The notes under the pieces were generated by a model that did not search any database, was not told where the DNA came from, and saw nothing but the letters and a program-made list of their open reading frames with translations. From an uncultured Lachnospiraceae bacterium (GTDB taxonomy: Bacteria > Bacillota > Clostridia > Lachnospirales > Lachnospiraceae), in the NCBI GenBank assembly GCA_910579865.1, contig CAJTXA010000003.1, positions 139,386 to 203,385 of the forward strand: DNA of 64,000 bases, written 5' to 3'. Below are positions 53,451-61,836 of this stretch, one piece after another. The number at the start of each line of letters is the position of its first letter. Position 1 is the first letter of the stretch. The translations under genes and the position numbers were made by a program.

Positions 53451-54179
53451 TTAGAGGTATTCTAGTTCTGCCTTTATTATCATGCAAAACTTCTCTGGAT
53501 CTGTTTTATAAAAAAAATGCCCCTTTTCTAACGAATAAAACTTTATCTCTTGTTCTGCAAACTGTTTCCACTTTTGCATTACTTGATAAGGTGTATCTTC
53601 CTCACTATATAGTATAACTACTTTTACTGGAAATTTATAATACTCTCCATTAAACTGATATAATTGCAATAGTTTAAAATCCGTTTTTATTCGTGACAAA
53701 AAAATAGAAGCAAAACGTTCTTCTCTTAATAAGCGCTCATCTAATCCCCCATATCTTTTCACATATTTCAAAAATTCCTCTCTATCTTCTAAATTTACTC
53801 CTTTCGCTGTACAATCTACATCTGGTGACTGATGTGCTGCTAAAATTACACAAGTTGGCATCTCTTCTATTAAATGCTGTGCAAACAATTCATATACTAC
53901 TTGCACTCCCATACTATATCCCAAAATAGCATATGGCATCTCTAACTTTCGTATCTTTTTTATTTGCTCCGCTGCATCTACTATCAATTCCTTATTATTT
54001 TTATATACCTCTTCTTTACTTCTGCTTCCTCTTCCACGATATTCCACTACAGAAAATAAAATGGTATCTTTTAAATAAGAAGATAACTGATTAAAATTAG
54101 AAGCTACACTTCCTGCATAACCAAAACAAATTAATTGTATCTTTTCCAAAAACAAGCTCTCCTTATCTTTCTTTTTCAT
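53451..54179 (-). CDS. Type II thioesterase (GrsT-like alpha/beta hydrolase)
   Basis: 242 residues: ICFGYAGSVASNF at the start, EYRGRGSR, the nucleophile elbow AILGYSMG (Ser near 98), a catalytic Asp region ILYSEEDTPY, and His in LEKGHFFY (near 220). These enzymes free stalled acyl chains from carrier proteins of non-ribosomal peptide or polyketide synthases. No such synthase is in the window. It lies 53 bases beyond the polysaccharide-exporter ATPase and could act on a lipid or acyl precursor there. Confidence 0.82.
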   Translation of the reverse strand: MKKKDKESLFLEKIQLICFGYAGSVASNFNQLSSYLKDTILFSVVEYRGRGSRSKEEVYKNNKELIVDAAEQIKKIRKLEMPYAILGYSMGVQVVYELFAQHLIEEMPTCVILAAHQSPDVDCTAKGVNLEDREEFLKYVKRYGGLDERLLREERFASIFLSRIKTDFKLLQLYQFNGEYYKFPVKVVILYSEEDTPYQVMQKWKQFAEQEIKFYSLEKGHFFYKTDPEKFCMIIKAELEYL

Positions 54180-54232
54180 ATTATTAGTCTACTAAAAGAT
54201 ACTTTAAAAGTCAATTCATTTCCTTTTTTATT

Positions 54233-54973
54233 CTATTTCCCTGAATTTTGATAAGCCATACAAACTTCCTCTGCATTTCCAGACATTTTGCAAACGCCTT
54301 TCTCCATCCAAATGGCGTAATCACATAAACGTCGAATATCATTAATATTATGTGATACTAACAAAAGTGTCGTTCCTGCTGCCAACATTTCTTTCATTCT
54401 TTGTCTACATTTCTGTTGAAATGAAGCATCTCCTACAGCCAAAACCTCATCCACAATTAAGATCTGAGGCCGCACCATAGTTGCTACAGCAAAACCAAGC
54501 CTTGCTTTCATACCAGAAGAATAATTTTTAATCGGAGAATCTAAAAACTCTTCTATTTCTGCAAATTTTACAATCTCATCAAAATGTTTTTCCATAAATT
54601 TTTCATGGTATCCCAATATACAACCATTTAAAAAAATATTTTCTCTTGCTGTCATCTCCTGATCAAAACCAGCTCCTAATTCAATTAATGGAGCAACCGA
54701 TCCTCTCACTTGAATAGAGCCTCTATATGGCTTGATAATTCCACTAATTGCCTTTAATATCGTGGATTTCCCAGAACCATTTGAACCAATAATTCCCCAA
54801 GCTTCCCCTTTGCCTATCTGAAAACTAATATCTTTTACTGCAAAAAATTCTTGAAACATTAATTGTTTTTTTAACAGCCTAATTATATATTCTTTTAAAT
54901 TATCTACCTTTAAATTCGCTTTATTAAATCGAATTGTCACATGATTCACATCAATACACACAATTTTCTCCAT
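54233..54973 (-). CDS. Polysaccharide/teichoic-acid exporter ATPase (Wzt/TagH-like)
   Basis: 246 residues: IGSNGSGKSTILKAISG (Walker A, near 57-73), NYSSGMKARLGFAV (signature, near 143), LIVDEVLAVGDASFQ (Walker B). The long distance between motifs and AVKDISFQIGKGEAWG are typical of O-antigen and teichoic-acid exporters. It has no C-terminal carbohydrate-binding domain, so export is probably coupled to synthesis. Works with the permease upstream. Confidence 0.9.
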   Translation of the reverse strand: MEKIVCIDVNHVTIRFNKANLKVDNLKEYIIRLLKKQLMFQEFFAVKDISFQIGKGEAWGIIGSNGSGKSTILKAISGIIKPYRGSIQVRGSVAPLIELGAGFDQEMTARENIFLNGCILGYHEKFMEKHFDEIVKFAEIEEFLDSPIKNYSSGMKARLGFAVATMVRPQILIVDEVLAVGDASFQQKCRQRMKEMLAAGTTLLLVSHNINDIRRLCDYAIWMEKGVCKMSGNAEEVCMAYQNSGK

Positions 54974-55040
54974 AGATACTCCTATTTTTCTTACAAACTT
55001 TGCTATTTAATATAATACTTATATTTTATTATGATTAAAA

Positions 55041-55829
55041 TTATATATATAATATAAAATTATCTTGCTTTTTTTCAAAATATAAGGTTCCTATTACTAA
55101 TACAAGTATCGCTACTCCTATTCCTTTTAAAATAAGATGCCACTCCGGCAAACGTCCATAATAAATGATATCTCGAAACTGTGTAATATAAAAATACATG
55201 GGATTGAAACGGATAATAAACCATTGCAATTTTTCTGAAACAGCATCAATTGGGTAAAATATAGGAGTAAGATACGTCCATGCTGTTGTAACAGCATTAT
55301 AAATATATTGAATATCACGAAAAAATACATTTGCTTGTGCTAAAAACATTCCTAATCCAAGGCAGAAAATATAAAGCTGTAATGCAACAAAAGGAAAGAA
55401 TAAATTACACCAAGAAAATTTTGCTCTTGTTACTAACATTACAATTATCAAAGCAATACAAGAAAAGAAAAAATCCACTAGCCCGCTTGTGATTTTCGAA
55501 AATACAAAAATATACTTTGGAATGTACGCTTTTTTCAGTAAAGCAGCATTTCCACTAATTGCTGTAATTGCTTGATATGTAGACTGATTCATAAAATTAA
55601 ACAATAACTGCCCTGTAAAAAGATAAACCGGAAAATTTTCGATATTTCTTTGAAACATCGTTGAAAATACAATTGTCATCACTACCATTATTAATAATGG
55701 ATTTAATACACTCCATAGATACCCCAAGAAGCTTCTTCGATATTTCAATTTAATATCTCTGAAAACTAATTGTTTTAATAAATCTTTATAGTTCCAGAAA
55801 TTTTGAAATTGTCTGATTATTTTTACCAT
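55041..55829 (-). CDS. Polysaccharide exporter permease (Wzm/TagG-like)
   Basis: 262 residues and six membrane spans of the ABC-2 type, with FRDIKLKYRRSFLGYLWSVL and QANVFFRDIQYIYNAV characteristic of the Wzm/TagG group. The region upstream of its ATG lacks a clear ribosome site and runs straight into mobile DNA. The former upstream genes, presumably glycosyltransferases, are missing. The gene may have lost its native promoter. Confidence 0.9.
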   Translation of the reverse strand: MVKIIRQFQNFWNYKDLLKQLVFRDIKLKYRRSFLGYLWSVLNPLLIMVVMTIVFSTMFQRNIENFPVYLFTGQLLFNFMNQSTYQAITAISGNAALLKKAYIPKYIFVFSKITSGLVDFFFSCIALIIVMLVTRAKFSWCNLFFPFVALQLYIFCLGLGMFLAQANVFFRDIQYIYNAVTTAWTYLTPIFYPIDAVSEKLQWFIIRFNPMYFYITQFRDIIYYGRLPEWHLILKGIGVAILVLVIGTLYFEKKQDNFILYI

Positions 55830-55881
55830 AAATTAGGTCATTTTACAAGGAACTACACGCAGACCGTGAAACGGGCTGCTG

Positions 55882-55933
55882 ACAACAAACAGGCGCTATG
55901 CTCCCGGCAAGGGGCATAGCGCCTGTTTGTTGT
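55882..55933. repeat. GC-rich perfect 20-bp hairpin
   Basis: ACAACAAACAGGCGCTATGC (55882-55901) pairs perfectly with 55914-55933 around a 12-base loop. The base composition is much richer in G and C than the surroundings, so it is imported DNA. It might be a processing hairpin, an oriT-like structure or the end of an integrated element. A second small stem GGGGC/GCCCC follows at 55947-55960. Confidence 0.75.
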
Positions 55934-55955
55934 GGGGGTATCCAAAGGGGGCAAC

Positions 55956-56172
55956 GCCCCATAAGCGCGAACTTAAGCGAAAATTGTACAAAAATCTAAT
56001 AAAATCAAGAGAAGTAGGAAATTTTACGTTCTTATTGTTTTGAAAAAATATTTTATAAAATAGCTACTTTTATGTCCTATTATAGAAGCATCCAGAAATT
56101 TACAATTTTTATTTCACCTTGAGTTTTGGGCATTTTTCCTATACTTTTATCTTAAGTTCGCACTTATGGGGC
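55956..56172. mobile_element. MITE-like element with 22-bp terminal inverted repeats
   Basis: GCCCCATAAGCGCGAACTTA and its reverse complement with one mismatch form 22-bp ends (55956-55977 and 56151-56172) around an AT-rich core without a gene. Size of 217 bp, inverted ends and no coding capacity define a miniature inverted-repeat element. The parent transposon is not in the window. Confidence 0.65.
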
Positions 56173-56950
56173 TCCCTCCTATGGTCAAACGACAGAGATA
56201 TTATAAATCTCTGGATGCTGCAACTTAGGTATGGATATCCTTGTAATAAAAGTGTCAACTGATATTGACAATATCATGGTTAACATTTTATATTCTAAAA
56301 CCAGGTTGAACATTATATCCTTTTTTAGTAAGTTTTTTGACAGAAACTTTTAGCCTGTGAAGATGAGGGGATAGGTTTTTATCTTCAGAATCTCAGAGTT
56401 TAGAAAAGAGGGCGTAAAAAGTGCCAATGCTAGGAATGTTACCTATTTCAAAACTGTTAAGCAAGACATAGAGGATTTATCTTAAGCTGGATAACTCATG
56501 TGGTTATGGATAGTGACCTTAAAGGCAATGGACAGTAGGAAGGAATACTACATACAGGAAGGGGTTTTGAACACAGGATCAAACTTGGAATATTTACATT
56601 TCATTATTTCGTCAATGTAAGAAAGATCAATATTCCAAAAACGGTCAATAAATGTTCTAGGTGAAATGGAGAATGGTATCAGGATCGGGATAATATTTAT
56701 GAAGATTTTAAACAACAAAGTTTTGGTAGTCGGCATGACTGTCACAGTTAACAGGTAACATAAAAACGCCTCCAAATTGAAAAATGATAGTAGCTGCAAA
56801 CGAACGATGTTTGTTAAATAACAGGCGCAGAACACCGCATTTTTTGAAGGATTTGTCAAGTGATATTAGCAAAAAAGTGGGGGATTTTAATAAAAAAGAA
56901 TTTGAAAGCCTAATGTTTAGTGGCTTAAAAATTCTAAGAGATTATTATAG
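56173..56950. other. Decayed intergenic DNA without a supported gene
   Basis: This stretch has open frames of up to about 100 codons on the minus strand (56548-56859), but none has a ribosome site or a recognisable protein pattern. Short plus-strand stretches such as MENGIRIGIIFMKILNNK look like relics. Probably the remains of mobile genes. Confidence 0.4.
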
Positions 56951-56968
56951 GTTATAGGAGGTATCAGT

Positions 56969-57171
56969 GTGAATGACATGAAACAAGCGCAAAAGAATAT
57001 AAAGAAGTAGTACAATGGGTATTGAATAAAGAAGATAAAGTGATAGAAAAATTAAAGGCGGAAGGAAAATATGTTAGCGGATTAGATAACAATAGTGATG
57101 ATTTTGCTTACATTTATGAAGAACGAAATAGGAGGCTCACAGAAATCAAAAAGAGGTATAATTTAGATTAA
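56969..57171 (+). pseudogene. Frameshifted small gene before the toxin-like fragment
   Basis: A GTG with AGGAGG upstream opens VNDMKQAQKN and stops. The next frame continues KEVVQWVLNKEDKVIEKL and ends RRLTEIKKRYNLD. A one- or two-base change in the A-rich stretch around 56985-57000 accounts for the break. About 65 residues in total, charged and helical. It could be an immunity or adaptor gene of the following toxin relic; that is inference. Confidence 0.5.
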
Positions 57172-57186
57172 AAGGTAAATTATACA

Positions 57187-57660
57187 ATGAAGTGCTTACA
57201 ACTGCAGTATGACCACATAAAGGTAACTGATTTTGGAAGAGAGCAATCTTCCAAAATAAATGAAGTCGCTACAAAATATGTAAATCAGAATGGATTAATC
57301 AGAAAAGAATATGACATACATATGAACTATAAAGAAATAACATTATTTGGCAAAGATATGCTTGGAAGAACTAGAAGTGGTGGATCTGCACTATCTGAAG
57401 GAAAATATATTGGAAATATAAATTATGAAAGAGCTTCAGATGCAGTTAGGCATTTTAACAGCCAAATTAAAAATGAAGAAGTTGAAAATGTTGTTGTTAT
57501 TGACAAATTAGGAAATGTGTTTCAATTTATAGAAAATACAAATAGTGTTAGTTTCGATAGTGTTAATTTGGAGGGTACCTATATAACACATAATTATCTC
57601 GAATCAAACGTTATACTTTCATTTGGTAAGAATGATTTTGAGTTTTTAAAAGCTCATTAA
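57187..57660 (+). pseudogene. Fragment of a polymorphic-toxin or phage MuF-like protein
   Basis: 157 codons are open. The central pattern NVVVIDKLGNVFQF...GTYITHNYLESNVILSFGKNDF recalls the JAB/DUF-like 'THNHP..SFS..D' module at the end of phage minor head proteins and polymorphic toxins. The second His-Pro is replaced by Tyr-Leu and the protein ends right after the motif. Upstream, a short open stretch in another frame (KGKLYNEVLTTAV) suggests a frameshift at the start. Probably inactive. Confidence 0.45.
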
Positions 57661-57841
57661 AAAATTATATTATTCAGCTGTTGCAATCCTGAATATGAGT
57701 ATTTTATAAAAGTGTTAAAGGACATTAGCAATGTGAGTTATACTAATATTTATGCATCAGGTTTTAAATATGCATTTGATTTAGACTATGAAGTGCAGGA
57801 TATTACAATGAAAATACTTGTGGAAAGGGGGTATATAGAAT
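57661..57841 (+). pseudogene. Fragment of an unidentified small protein
   Basis: Broken reading frames with protein-like stretches, such as CNPEYEYFIKVLKDISNVSY and MKILVERGYIEYVKRRIE, in different frames. No start codon with a ribosome site joins them. Consistent with a decayed gene between toxin relics. Confidence 0.3.
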
Positions 57842-58052
57842 ATGTCAAGAGAAGAATTGAGTGAAGGAAGAATATGATACTCTGCTATCTAAAATGATGC
57901 AAGAGATAGAGGAAGAATTAAGGAAATTACCTCCACAACCAAAGAATCAATTAGATGGCCCCAGAAGTAAGGTATATAGAGATGTTTCTAATAAATATTT
58001 GCCAGAGATAAAAAGAATATTAGGGGATGACATTTATGAAAATCAAAAGTAA
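57842..58052 (+). pseudogene. Frameshifted small hydrophilic gene
   Basis: ATG 57842 (MSREELSEG) follows AAGGGGG and meets a stop after 12 codons. A shift of frame near 57860 gives KEEYDTLLSKMMQEIEEEL through to DDIYENQK (stop 58052). Helical and charged, about 70 residues when repaired. It overlaps the next relic gene by 17 bases, as expected of an original operon. Confidence 0.5.
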
Positions 58053-58330
58053 ATTAAAAATTGGAAATAAAATTCTGTTAACTCTTGACAAAGATATTCT
58101 TGATAAAAATGCTGATTTCTTACTGATTGATGGAAAAAGTACAAATATGATATAGCCTATGATATGCCGTCAATGATAGGGATAGAGGCAGACGAAGTAC
58201 AATTTGATGAAGTTGAGTCTATTTGGGTGAGATATCATAAATGCTTACTTATGCTTTATTTAGAAATAAAGATGAATATGTGTATACCTATTATCCTGAA
58301 TTCCTGGAAAAGTGGGTTTATCAAAAGTCA
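58036..58330 (+). pseudogene. Decayed immunity-like genes
   Basis: ATG 58036 reads MKIKSKLKIGNKILLTLDKD and stops after 39 codons. The next frame continues YDIAYDMPSMIGIEADEVQ, so one frameshift splits the gene. A further open stretch (LTYALFRNKDEYVYTYYPE) ends in stops near 58330. Small proteins next to toxin fragments are often immunity genes; no family was recognised. Confidence 0.4.
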
Positions 58331-58386
58331 GAGATAATCGGATAATAGGAGAATCAGTGCAAGATTTTGGAAGAAGGTGTGCATAA

Positions 58387-58612
58387 CATGCCTTAAATAA
58401 ATATTTAATTAGTGAATCTTATGTGTTGAATGATAAATTAAGGAAAGGAATAAAACACTCTGCTGATGAGTAAGAGTGAGTAAAAAGTCTTGATTCCGCT
58501 TTTGGAAAGATGTCAGAATACAAAGGAACAATATATCGTTCTGTATCTGATTTTGGAATTGAGAATGTGGATGCATTTGTAAAGTCATATCCTATCGACG
58601 TCACAAGGTGTG
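58387..58612 (+). pseudogene. Remnant of an ADP-ribosyltransferase toxin domain
   Basis: One frame reads ALNKYLISESYVLNDKLRKG, passes two stops, then SLDSAFGKMSEYKGTIYRSV and FGIENVDAFVKSYP. The order (Y..SY..IN..LR, then LD.A......GT.YRSV) fits the first third of VIP2/ART-type toxin domains, where the Arg of YRSV binds NAD. The STS and ExE catalytic motifs are missing. Thus a truncated C-terminal effector of a polymorphic toxin. Confidence 0.6.
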
Positions 58613-59141
58613 TTTTTCTATTCTACTTGAAAATAGAAGTATAATATTTTTTCAAGAAAAACAAGATTGAATCATTTCTTGTTTACTAACACTTGACTGA
58701 AATACGAAATCGTAATTATTAAGTTCTTTAATGAAGAAATGCATTGATATATGTATCTTTATCTCTATTTCCATTACTGACAAAACATTCTCTACTATAT
58801 ATATTCCATACTACATCATATCTTCTCTTAATTATACTTTTTTGTAGATTTTTCACAATATACAACATATAAACTAAACATAGTTTTGATGTCATAGTTC
58901 CTCAATATCTTTTAGTATAATACTAAAAAGAAAGGAAGTATTATAATAATTAGGCAAATAGAACATAACGAGGTAACAGAACAGGAAGCATTAATTCAAT
59001 GATGTGAGTGGCAACAAAGTAAGTATCTAAAATTAAAGATACTTGGTGACAGAAAAAATTGTTAGGGGACAGTGGCAAAGCAATTAATTTTGGAATAAAT
59101 GAGTAAAAATAAAACAATAAAAAATTCTGATTCTTTGTTTA
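58613..59141. other. Non-coding stretch with a promoter-like repeat and a gene relic
   Basis: Holds one copy of the promoter-like repeat (58891-58926). Shortly after it, a broken frame reads IRQIEHNEVTEQEALIQ, a stop, then CEWQQSKYLKLKILGDRKN (about 58944-59066). The rest is AT-rich and shows no gene. Confidence 0.45.
58891..58926 (+). repeat. Promoter-like repeat, copy 1
   Basis: GTCATAGTTCCTCAATATCT followed by TTTAGTATAATACTAA. It shares most positions with copies at 59843-59880 and 61921-61958. The TATAAT-like box suggests a promoter driving the relic gene that follows. Confidence 0.6.
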
Positions 59142-59318
59142 TTATCGACACAACTCATCTAAGGAAACGTGAAGAGCATCAGCTAATTTTATTAAAGTAG
59201 ATGCTCGACCATCTCCTCGTGCTTCTAAATCTTCAATTGTTCGTTTTGGAACGCCAGATAATTCCGATAAAGCTCGGATAGAGAGGGATTGTTCTATGCG
59301 AATTTGCTTTAATTTCAT
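59142..59318 (-). CDS. XRE-family HTH protein, 58 residues
   Basis: From ATG 59318 (MKLKQIRIEQSLS), with GGAGG 6 bases upstream, it reads a complete HTH: SIRALSELSGVPKRTIEDLE, ending LADALHVSLDELCR. Start and the stop of the upstream 35-residue membrane protein overlap as ATGA, so the two are translationally coupled. Typical of regulators carried by phages and integrative elements. Confidence 0.8.
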   Translation of the reverse strand: MKLKQIRIEQSLSIRALSELSGVPKRTIEDLEARGDGRASTLIKLADALHVSLDELCR

Positions 59319-59422
59319 GAGATACCTCCAATAAAAAGTAAAAACATTCCTACGATTAAAACAATAAGCCAAATAATAGAAGCTGTTAGTTCAAAAATAG
59401 CTTTGATTAAACTTTTATTCAT
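59315..59422 (-). CDS. Single-span small membrane protein, 35 residues
   Basis: MNKSLIKAIFELTASIIWLI and the following residues form one membrane helix, and the end overlaps the HTH start by 4 bases. The ribosome site is weak, but coupling and the strongly hydrophobic sequence argue for a real gene. It could be a type I-like toxin or a regulator of the HTH; not known. A similar but broken frame lies just upstream (VVNKIIELNK, then LVLKIGTLVLVIKMI, near 59500-59620). Confidence 0.5.
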   Translation of the reverse strand: MNKSLIKAIFELTASIIWLIVLIVGMFLLFIGGIS

Positions 59423-59842
59423 ATTGTATCAAGAGTGGCTTTATAGTATAATTTCTTAAAGCAGGAAGGATTTCTCTTCTCCTTTGTCCTATAGGATACT
59501 ATCAATAATCATTTTAATGACTAAAACGAGAGTTCCGATTTTAAGTACAAGCTAAATAAAAGCTGATTTACTTGTTCAATTCAATAATTTTATTAACCAC
59601 TCTTTACACCTCCTTTTTATGATTCTAGTATAATGCGTGTTTATGTAAATATCAAATAAATTATTAATTTTTTTATATAGATGAAAATATAAAAGTAGAA
59701 GAGTTATCAGAATTGTATTAAATAAAGAAATTGAAAAGATGTAAAAAGAATTTATTAAAATTAGGAGAAAAGAGCTTTTATAAAAATCTATATTATTTAA
59801 TTTGCAAAAAGGTAATAGTATAATAGATAAAAGTTTAAAATA

Positions 59843-59880
59843 GTCATAGTTCTCTTATATCTTTTGGTATGATATAATAA
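59843..59880 (+). repeat. Promoter-like repeat, copy 2
   Basis: GTCATAGTTCTCTTATATCT followed by TTTGGTATGATATAATAA. Nearly identical to copy 3 on the opposite strand at 61921-61958; the two face each other across the ISAs1 element. Confidence 0.65.
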
Positions 59881-60060
59881 TTTTTCTAGGCTTATAGGTT
59901 CAGAATTGATAATGTAAAATTTTAGTCAGGAAAAATAAATAAGAAATCCCTTTTTGTGATAGAATGTAAGTAATCAAATAAACACTTACACAAAAAAAGG
60001 TGATCTTATAAAAGTAAAAATCTACATGAAAAAACAGATAAATAGTAAAATGGTTTGATT

Positions 60061-60192
60061 TACATTAGAGTAAACAGTGGAGAAGTGAATAAAAGGTTTT
60101 GGAATAAGATTTATAAGTGTCTAGAGAAGAATTATGAGTTGGAACAGGTGAAAAAGATTTATCTAAATACAGAGGAAAGAAATCTCTTTTAA
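60061..60192 (+). pseudogene. Transposase relic, possibly ISLre2-like
   Basis: An open stretch reads VNKRFWNKIYKCLEKNYELE and QVKKIYLNTEE before a stop, followed out of frame by a further 17 codons. The pattern resembles the middle of ISLre2-type transposases (repeated 'xxVxKIYxNxD'). Too short to be sure. Confidence 0.35.
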
Positions 60193-60369
60193 ATATAATT
60201 AGAAGTGTCCAAGAAGTAAATGATGCTCTTCTTACTCTAATAGAATAATATTTTTCTATTAAATTGAGGATGTAAAAAGTATATCTAAAGGTTTATAGGT
60301 ATTCCTTAAATAAGCTAAATATATTATACAAGAAGTGATTGTGTATATTAATATAAATTAGTATTTCAA

Positions 60370-61619
60370 CACGACAAACGCATGAACGTTTCTACCATTC
60401 AAATTTTTCCAACTGTAATTTTTTAAAAGTCCAGTACTTCCTCCAAATATTTGATTGGTGACAGACTTATTACAAACCTTTTTTTCTTCATTGATAATTT
60501 CTTTTTTGTAAGTTCCATCAGCTTTAGTATGCTTAAGCTCCATTTCCTGATTATATTCAGATTCTGCGCTGACATTTTATCCAGTATTGCGTTTGCGTCT
60601 TCTCGAAATGTTACATCCAGATGCCAGTGCATGCTCTCTATGCTCCAATGCCCTCTTACTGCCCGGCTTATGGGTTCCATGTCCCCTTTTAGGCTGCTGA
60701 TAAAATAGCGGTATTCCGTTTTCTTTCTCCCATTCTTTTCTATGCTTTTTCTTTCCATCGCTATGCTTTTCAGCCCTTTCCAGTCTTTTTTCTGTATCAT
60801 CCATTGGATATCTTCTGTCTGGTAATATTCCCGCGTCTCTATCTGCCCGTGGGCTTTTTCTTCCGTTTTCTTATAATTTCCTGATTTTTCTATCTCTCTG
60901 GTTAGTTCTTCATCTGCAAAATACTCTTTTACTTCTTCATATAAGCTCCCCTGGTTTCCTTTTAATGCCAACACATAATCTGCCCTTTTTCCCCGGATTT
61001 TTTCTGCGATCGCTGTCTGCGTTCCCATTGCATCTATCGTAATGATCTGTGCCTTTATTTGTAACCTTTCGATTAGTTCCGGAATTGCTGTAATCTCATT
61101 GCTCTTTTCACTCACTGCTTTCTGTCCCAGGCTGAAACCGTCTTCACGGCTCCATGCGGTTACAATATGGGACGGCTTCTCTTTCCCCTGTTTGTTAGAA
61201 CGCATTGTTTTTCCATCTATACAGATGATCTTCTTCAGTGCTTCGCCTTCTTCCCGGTTCAGCAGTTCTTGCCATTTTCCATAAAGCTGTTGGAGAATAT
61301 CCGGCGAAATCATCCCCATTACTCGCTGTATAGTATCATGGGACGGCGGGCCATTCTTTAACTCGATATATTTTTTAAGATAATCTTCATACACCTGTGC
61401 AAACAGCGCAATCTCTACCCAGTCATCTGCATTTGCGAGTGTGGCAAACAAAACAATCACAAGAATATCCTTTAGCAAATGCCGGACTTTCTTTTTTTGG
61501 CGCACATCTTCAATATATTCCATCCAATTTAATAATTCTTCCATAAACAACGCCCCTTTTCTTTTATTTTACCAGAAAAGAGGCATGTTCACAATTTATT
61601 TACTCATGCGTTTGTCGTG
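60370..61619 (-). mobile_element. ISAs1-family insertion sequence, intact
   Basis: CACGACAAACGCATGA (60370-60385) and its exact reverse complement (61604-61619) bound a 1250-bp element with one full transposase gene. I could not identify a clear target-site duplication. The right end splits a small gene starting MAKGRSGFD. Confidence 0.85.
60423..61544 (-). CDS. ISAs1-family transposase
   Basis: 373 residues from ATG 61544 (MEELLNWMEYIEDVR). The N-terminal part (LKDILVIVLFATLANADDW, DTIQRVMGMISP) and DDE core are conserved: IICIDGKTMR (first Asp), IITIDAMGTQ (second Asp), and RGHWSIESMHWHLDV (Glu region). Intact and likely active. Confidence 0.93.
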   Translation of the reverse strand: MEELLNWMEYIEDVRQKKKVRHLLKDILVIVLFATLANADDWVEIALFAQVYEDYLKKYIELKNGPPSHDTIQRVMGMISPDILQQLYGKWQELLNREEGEALKKIICIDGKTMRSNKQGKEKPSHIVTAWSREDGFSLGQKAVSEKSNEITAIPELIERLQIKAQIITIDAMGTQTAIAEKIRGKRADYVLALKGNQGSLYEEVKEYFADEELTREIEKSGNYKKTEEKAHGQIETREYYQTEDIQWMIQKKDWKGLKSIAMERKSIEKNGRKKTEYRYFISSLKGDMEPISRAVRGHWSIESMHWHLDVTFREDANAILDKMSAQNLNIIRKWSLSILKLMELTKKKLSMKKKRFVISLSPIKYLEEVLDF

Positions 61620-61646
61620 ATCAAACCCACTACGACCTTTAGCCAT
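61620..61646 (-). pseudogene. Small phage-like gene interrupted by ISAs1
   Basis: ATG 61646 (MAKGRSGFD) follows GGACGGAGGG and runs directly into the inverted repeat of ISAs1. The remainder of the gene was not found on the other side of the element, so the flank was later lost or rearranged. Confidence 0.5.
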
Positions 61647-61682
61647 ATTCCCTCCGTCCTCTCCGAAGTCAATCGGTGGGTA

Positions 61683-61832
61683 CTACTTTTTCTTTCCGAC
61701 TCCGCTTTTCTTTGTAGCATTACCAGTCTTGTTTTTCTTCGCTCCGTTCATCTTCTCACGCATTTTTGCCACACCGTAGGGGTCACAAGAACTATCGTCC
61801 AATATAAAACTACCATTTTTTGTTTTTGGCAT
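61683..61832 (-). CDS. Small basic protein, 49 residues, mobile-element type
   Basis: ATG 61832 with AAGGAG upstream gives MPKTKNGSFILDDSSCDPYG and a very basic C-terminus (KKNKTGNATKKSGVGKKK). Lys/Gly/Asn-rich, probably nucleic-acid binding. It stands between a tiny leader frame and the broken MAKGRSGFD gene, an arrangement that looks like a phage or ICE accessory operon starting at the promoter-like repeat. Confidence 0.55.
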   Translation of the reverse strand: MPKTKNGSFILDDSSCDPYGVAKMREKMNGAKKNKTGNATKKSGVGKKK

Positions 61833-61836
61833 ATAA

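Larger units (their letters stand above)
59423..60369. other. Decayed region upstream of the ISAs1 element
   Basis: No intact gene. Contains a broken small membrane gene on the minus strand (59500-59620, with AAGGAGG before GTG), promoter-like repeat copy 2, a long imperfect hairpin with CCTTTTTGTG/CACAAAAAAAGG arms (about 59951-60002), and a transposase relic (60061-60192). Confidence 0.5.

Noticed and set aside
56548..56859. 103-codon minus-strand frame in the mobile region
   Set aside because: No ribosome site, no recognisable family, and the region shows decayed fragments on both strands.
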